A program made the translations under genes and the position numbers. From assembly GCA_030671745.1 (NCBI GenBank), contig DAOVHT010000056.1, forward strand, positions 1-6,836: 6,836 nucleotides of DNA. The letters are read 5' to 3'. Source of the stretch: Candidatus Nanohaloarchaea archaeon (GTDB lineage: Archaea; EX4484-52; GLR71). The notes beneath the pieces were generated by a model. The model worked only from the letters and a program-made list of their open reading frames with translations, had not been told where the DNA came from and ran no database searches. The stretch's first letter is position 1. The number at the start of each line of letters is the position of its first letter. Positions 5,663-6,836 of the stretch are shown in pieces.

Positions 5663-6220
5663 TCAATCTTTCAACACTTCGTACAATTCCTTATCAAGGA
5701 CAATCTTGTTTATCTTCCCCAGTCGCTCTTTATGGATGATTTTCTTCTGTTCGAGATTCAACAGGATCCTGTGGGTCTTTACCTTGTTCAGGTTCGGCAG
5801 GTGTGACAATTCATATTGCTGGACTTTTCCATCGTTCTCAAGAAGTGTCTCTATCACTTTTTTTTCTGAACCTGTCAGAAAGTTTAGGATTATTTTTGAA
5901 TTATTCTTTAATGTATGCTCTTGCTGTACAACTTTATCAGACATTATATAATATACTAACGTCCCTACTAAAAGACCGATGAAACCCATAAAAGGCAATA
6001 GATAATAACTGTGGAATACTGGTTGTTCCGCTCTTTGGTCTATCATATATCGCTTGATCTCGTCAGTTGTCATATCATCTATCTGATCAGGATCCAATCT
6101 TGATTGTTCCCGTAGATCGTGCTGGAAATTGAAATAGATGCTGATTGACATCATCAATAATGCAAATGAGATAATTATCCCAATACCCATGATTAATTTT
6201 CGGTTATCAGTCCGGACCAT
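5663..6220 (-). CDS. Two-pass membrane protein with cytoplasmic winged-helix domain (one-component regulator)
   Basis: I do not recognise a named family, but the architecture is clear. A short basic N-terminus (MVRTDNRK) is followed by TM1 (about 9-30). A roughly 42-residue acidic loop follows, probably outside the cell, then TM2 (about 71-93). A linker (94-113) leads to a C-terminal winged helix (114-176). In it, LTGSEKKVIETLLENDGKVQQYELSHL resembles the first helices of MarR/TrmB-like domains, NLNKVKTHRILLNLEQ (143-158) is the likely recognition helix, and IIHKERLGKINKIVL is the wing. This suggests a membrane-bound transcription factor that reads a signal outside or in the membrane without a kinase step. 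It is 185 aa and appears complete. The ATG at 6218-6220 is supported by TATA spacing. It is divergent from a secreted protein gene across a region rich in repeats, so it may control both genes. Confidence 0.82.
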   Translation of the reverse strand: MVRTDNRKLIMGIGIIISFALLMMSISIYFNFQHDLREQSRLDPDQIDDMTTDEIKRYMIDQRAEQPVFHSYYLLPFMGFIGLLVGTLVYYIMSDKVVQQEHTLKNNSKIILNFLTGSEKKVIETLLENDGKVQQYELSHLPNLNKVKTHRILLNLEQKKIIHKERLGKINKIVLDKELYEVLKD

Positions 6221-6240
6221 AGAGTATGTAAGTATTGCTA

Positions 6241-6250
6241 AATATATAAA
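6241..6250 (-). promoter_or_regulatory. TATA box of the membrane regulator gene (leaderless)
   Basis: The minus strand reads TTTATATATT, a near-consensus archaeal TATA box, with the TATATA core centred 25.5 bp before the ATG at 6220. It lies about 21 bp from the palindrome at 6272-6291. Confidence 0.65.
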
Positions 6251-6271
6251 GATAATGCGTGTTTTTTCAAT

Positions 6272-6291
6272 AGTTTCACTATAGTGAAACT
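6272..6291. promoter_or_regulatory. 20-bp perfect palindrome, candidate operator
   Basis: AGTTTCACTATAGTGAAACT is its own reverse complement over all 20 bases. It contains the first TAGTTTCA repeat facing right and a 7-of-8 copy facing left. It lies between the two divergent promoters. Size and symmetry suit a dimeric winged-helix or helix-turn-helix protein. Confidence 0.65.
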
Positions 6292-6298
6292 TAGTTTC

Positions 6299-6309
6299 AA
6301 CTATATATC
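6299..6309 (+). promoter_or_regulatory. Possible TATA box for the secreted protein gene
   Basis: CTATATATC (6301-6309) is the best TATA match on the plus strand and would give a leader of roughly 75 nt. A weaker alternative, ATTATGTATAG (6327-6336), would give a leader of about 50 nt and overlaps the fourth TAGTTTCA copy. The sequence does not settle which one is used. Confidence 0.35.
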
Positions 6310-6358
6310 GATAGTTTCAGGAAGCATTATGTATAGTTTCAACCATAGGATGTGTATC

Positions 6359-6378
6359 GGTCAAAACAAAAGTTGACC
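6359..6378 (+). promoter_or_regulatory. Inverted repeat GGTCAA-N8-TTGACC in the leader
   Basis: GGTCAA (6359-6364) and TTGACC (6373-6378) are perfect 6-bp inverted copies with an A-rich 8-nt spacer. As RNA this is a small hairpin 12 nt before the Shine-Dalgarno sequence. As DNA it could be a second operator near or downstream of the transcription start. Confidence 0.45.
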
Positions 6379-6390
6379 TAGCATAAAAAA

Positions 6391-6397
6391 GGGAGGT
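6391..6397 (+). promoter_or_regulatory. Strong Shine-Dalgarno sequence of the secreted protein gene
   Basis: GGGAGGT lies 7 nt before the ATG at 6405. It is the strongest ribosome-binding site in the window and the only clear one on a gene that opens a transcript, suggesting high expression from an mRNA with a leader. Confidence 0.85.
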
Positions 6398-6404
6398 AAT
6401 AAAA

Positions 6405-6836
6405 ATGAATAAAGTAGCAAAAATTGGATTGTTTGCGCTTATGGTTGTTGGACTGATCGTTTCAACAGGTGTTGTGAGCGCTTACAGAGGAGACTATTCA
6501 GTACAAGGTCCAAACTATAGTGAGGATAGGCATGAAGCCATGGAAGATGCATTCGATACATCAGATTATGATGCATGGTATCAGCTTATGACTGCAGACG
6601 GAAGGACTCCACGAGTTGCAGAAGTTGTGACTGAAAGCAATTTTGAATTGTTTGCTCAGGCACATGAGGCTGCAAAAAATGGTGATATGGAACTTGCATC
6701 CGAATTAAGAGCAGAACTTGGACTAAATGATGGCATAGGTCCACGAGATGGAAATGGCCATGGTAAAGGAGTTGGACAAGGCAACGGACAAAAGATGTCA
6801 CAGGATAACTTCATTGACAATGACAATGATGGGAAC
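6405..6836 (+). CDS. Secreted protein with signal peptide and start of a Ca-binding-like motif (cut by window edge)
   Basis: The first 144 codons are visible with no stop. Residues 1-26 form a signal peptide: basic MNKVAK, a hydrophobic core, and the cleavage site VSA before YRG. The mature part has an acidic segment, then a compact predicted-helical module of about 60 residues (FDTSDYDAWYQLM at 50-62, RVAEVVTESNFELFAQAHEA at 70-89, GDMELASELRAELGL at 93-107). I associate this pattern (D-Y-x-A-W, T-x-x-N-F, R-x-E-L-G) with uncharacterised small exported proteins of DPANN archaea and candidate-phylum bacteria, but I know no function. A Gly/Asn-rich linker (GNGHGKGVGQGNGQ) leads to FIDNDNDG (136-143), whose Asp138, Asp140 and Asp142 followed by Gly fit a DxDxDG calcium-loop pattern. 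The ATG at 6405 is set by the strong Shine-Dalgarno sequence. The gene is divergent from the membrane regulator, which is its likely controller. Confidence 0.85.
   Translation, partial: MNKVAKIGLFALMVVGLIVSTGVVSAYRGDYSVQGPNYSEDRHEAMEDAFDTSDYDAWYQLMTADGRTPRVAEVVTESNFELFAQAHEAAKNGDMELASELRAELGLNDGIGPRDGNGHGKGVGQGNGQKMSQDNFIDNDNDGN

Larger units (their letters stand above)
6271..6341 (+). repeat. Four TAGTTTCA direct repeats at about 21-bp spacing
   Basis: Exact TAGTTTCA copies start at 6271, 6292, 6312 and 6334, with start-to-start steps of 21, 20 and 22 bp. This is two turns of B-DNA each, so the copies face the same side of the helix. Three of the four are preceded by A (ATAGTTTCA). The last copy abuts the possible TATA element TATGTATAG upstream of the secreted protein gene. 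The pattern looks like an array for cooperative protein binding. The sequence between the copies is not conserved. Confidence 0.7.
6221..6404. other. Shared divergent regulatory region
   Basis: This 184-bp spacer is the largest non-coding stretch in the window. From left to right it holds the regulator's TATA box, the 20-bp palindrome, the TAGTTTCA array with an embedded TATA candidate, the GGTCAA/TTGACC inverted repeat, and the Shine-Dalgarno sequence of the secreted protein gene. I see no small ORF or structured RNA gene in it. Confidence 0.7.

Noticed and set aside
6271..6341. CRISPR array
   Set aside because: The repeats are only 8 bp, the intervals 12-14 bp, and they sit between promoters of divergent genes with no cas genes nearby. 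An operator array explains them better.
6271..6341. Resemblance of AGTTTCA repeats to the eukaryotic interferon-response element
   Set aside because: This is a short chance likeness; archaea have no such regulators.

Overview
The window comes from an archaeon. It encodes topoisomerase VI subunit B, RIO1 kinase, an aPno1/Dim2-type KH protein, aIF1A, aIF2-beta, an NMD3-family protein and DUF424. It also carries archaeal TATA boxes (TTTAAA, TATATA), and many genes appear to be leaderless. The DNA is fairly AT-rich. The compact genes and the type of small secreted protein at the right edge suit an uncultivated lineage of DPANN type (Woesearchaeota-like). That rank is a guess; 'archaeon' is not.

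Layout from left to right: the N-terminal 138 codons of top6B (minus) lie downstream of, and are probably cotranscribed with, the KH protein gene (minus). A DHH-family phosphoesterase gene (plus) diverges from the KH gene and converges with rio1 (minus). Upstream of rio1 are aIF1A and an NMD3-like gene (both minus, one transcript). Next come DUF424 and aIF2-beta (minus, one transcript), a HAD-family phosphatase (minus), and a two-pass membrane winged-helix regulator (minus). The regulator diverges from a secreted protein gene (plus) that runs off the right edge.

Most of the window is translation and ribosome-assembly machinery. aIF1A and aIF2-beta act in start-codon selection, RIO1 and the KH protein in maturation of the small subunit, and the NMD3-like protein on the large subunit. 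The order aIF1A - rio1 - KH - top6B is a block I recall from other archaea. Here an inverted DHH gene splits it between rio1 and KH.

Two things stand out. (1) The aIF1A frame has no ATG, GTG or TTG near its expected N-terminus. A near-perfect Shine-Dalgarno sequence instead points at ATT/ATA codons, which suggests a rare start on an initiation-factor gene, as in bacterial infC. (2) The intergenic region between the membrane regulator and the secreted protein holds a 20-bp perfect palindrome and four TAGTTTCA direct repeats spaced 20-22 bp apart, or two helical turns. This is a strong candidate operator array. A third pattern runs through the window: nearly every gene that opens a transcript has a TATA box centred about 25-28 bp before its ATG (leaderless), while downstream genes have Shine-Dalgarno sequences.
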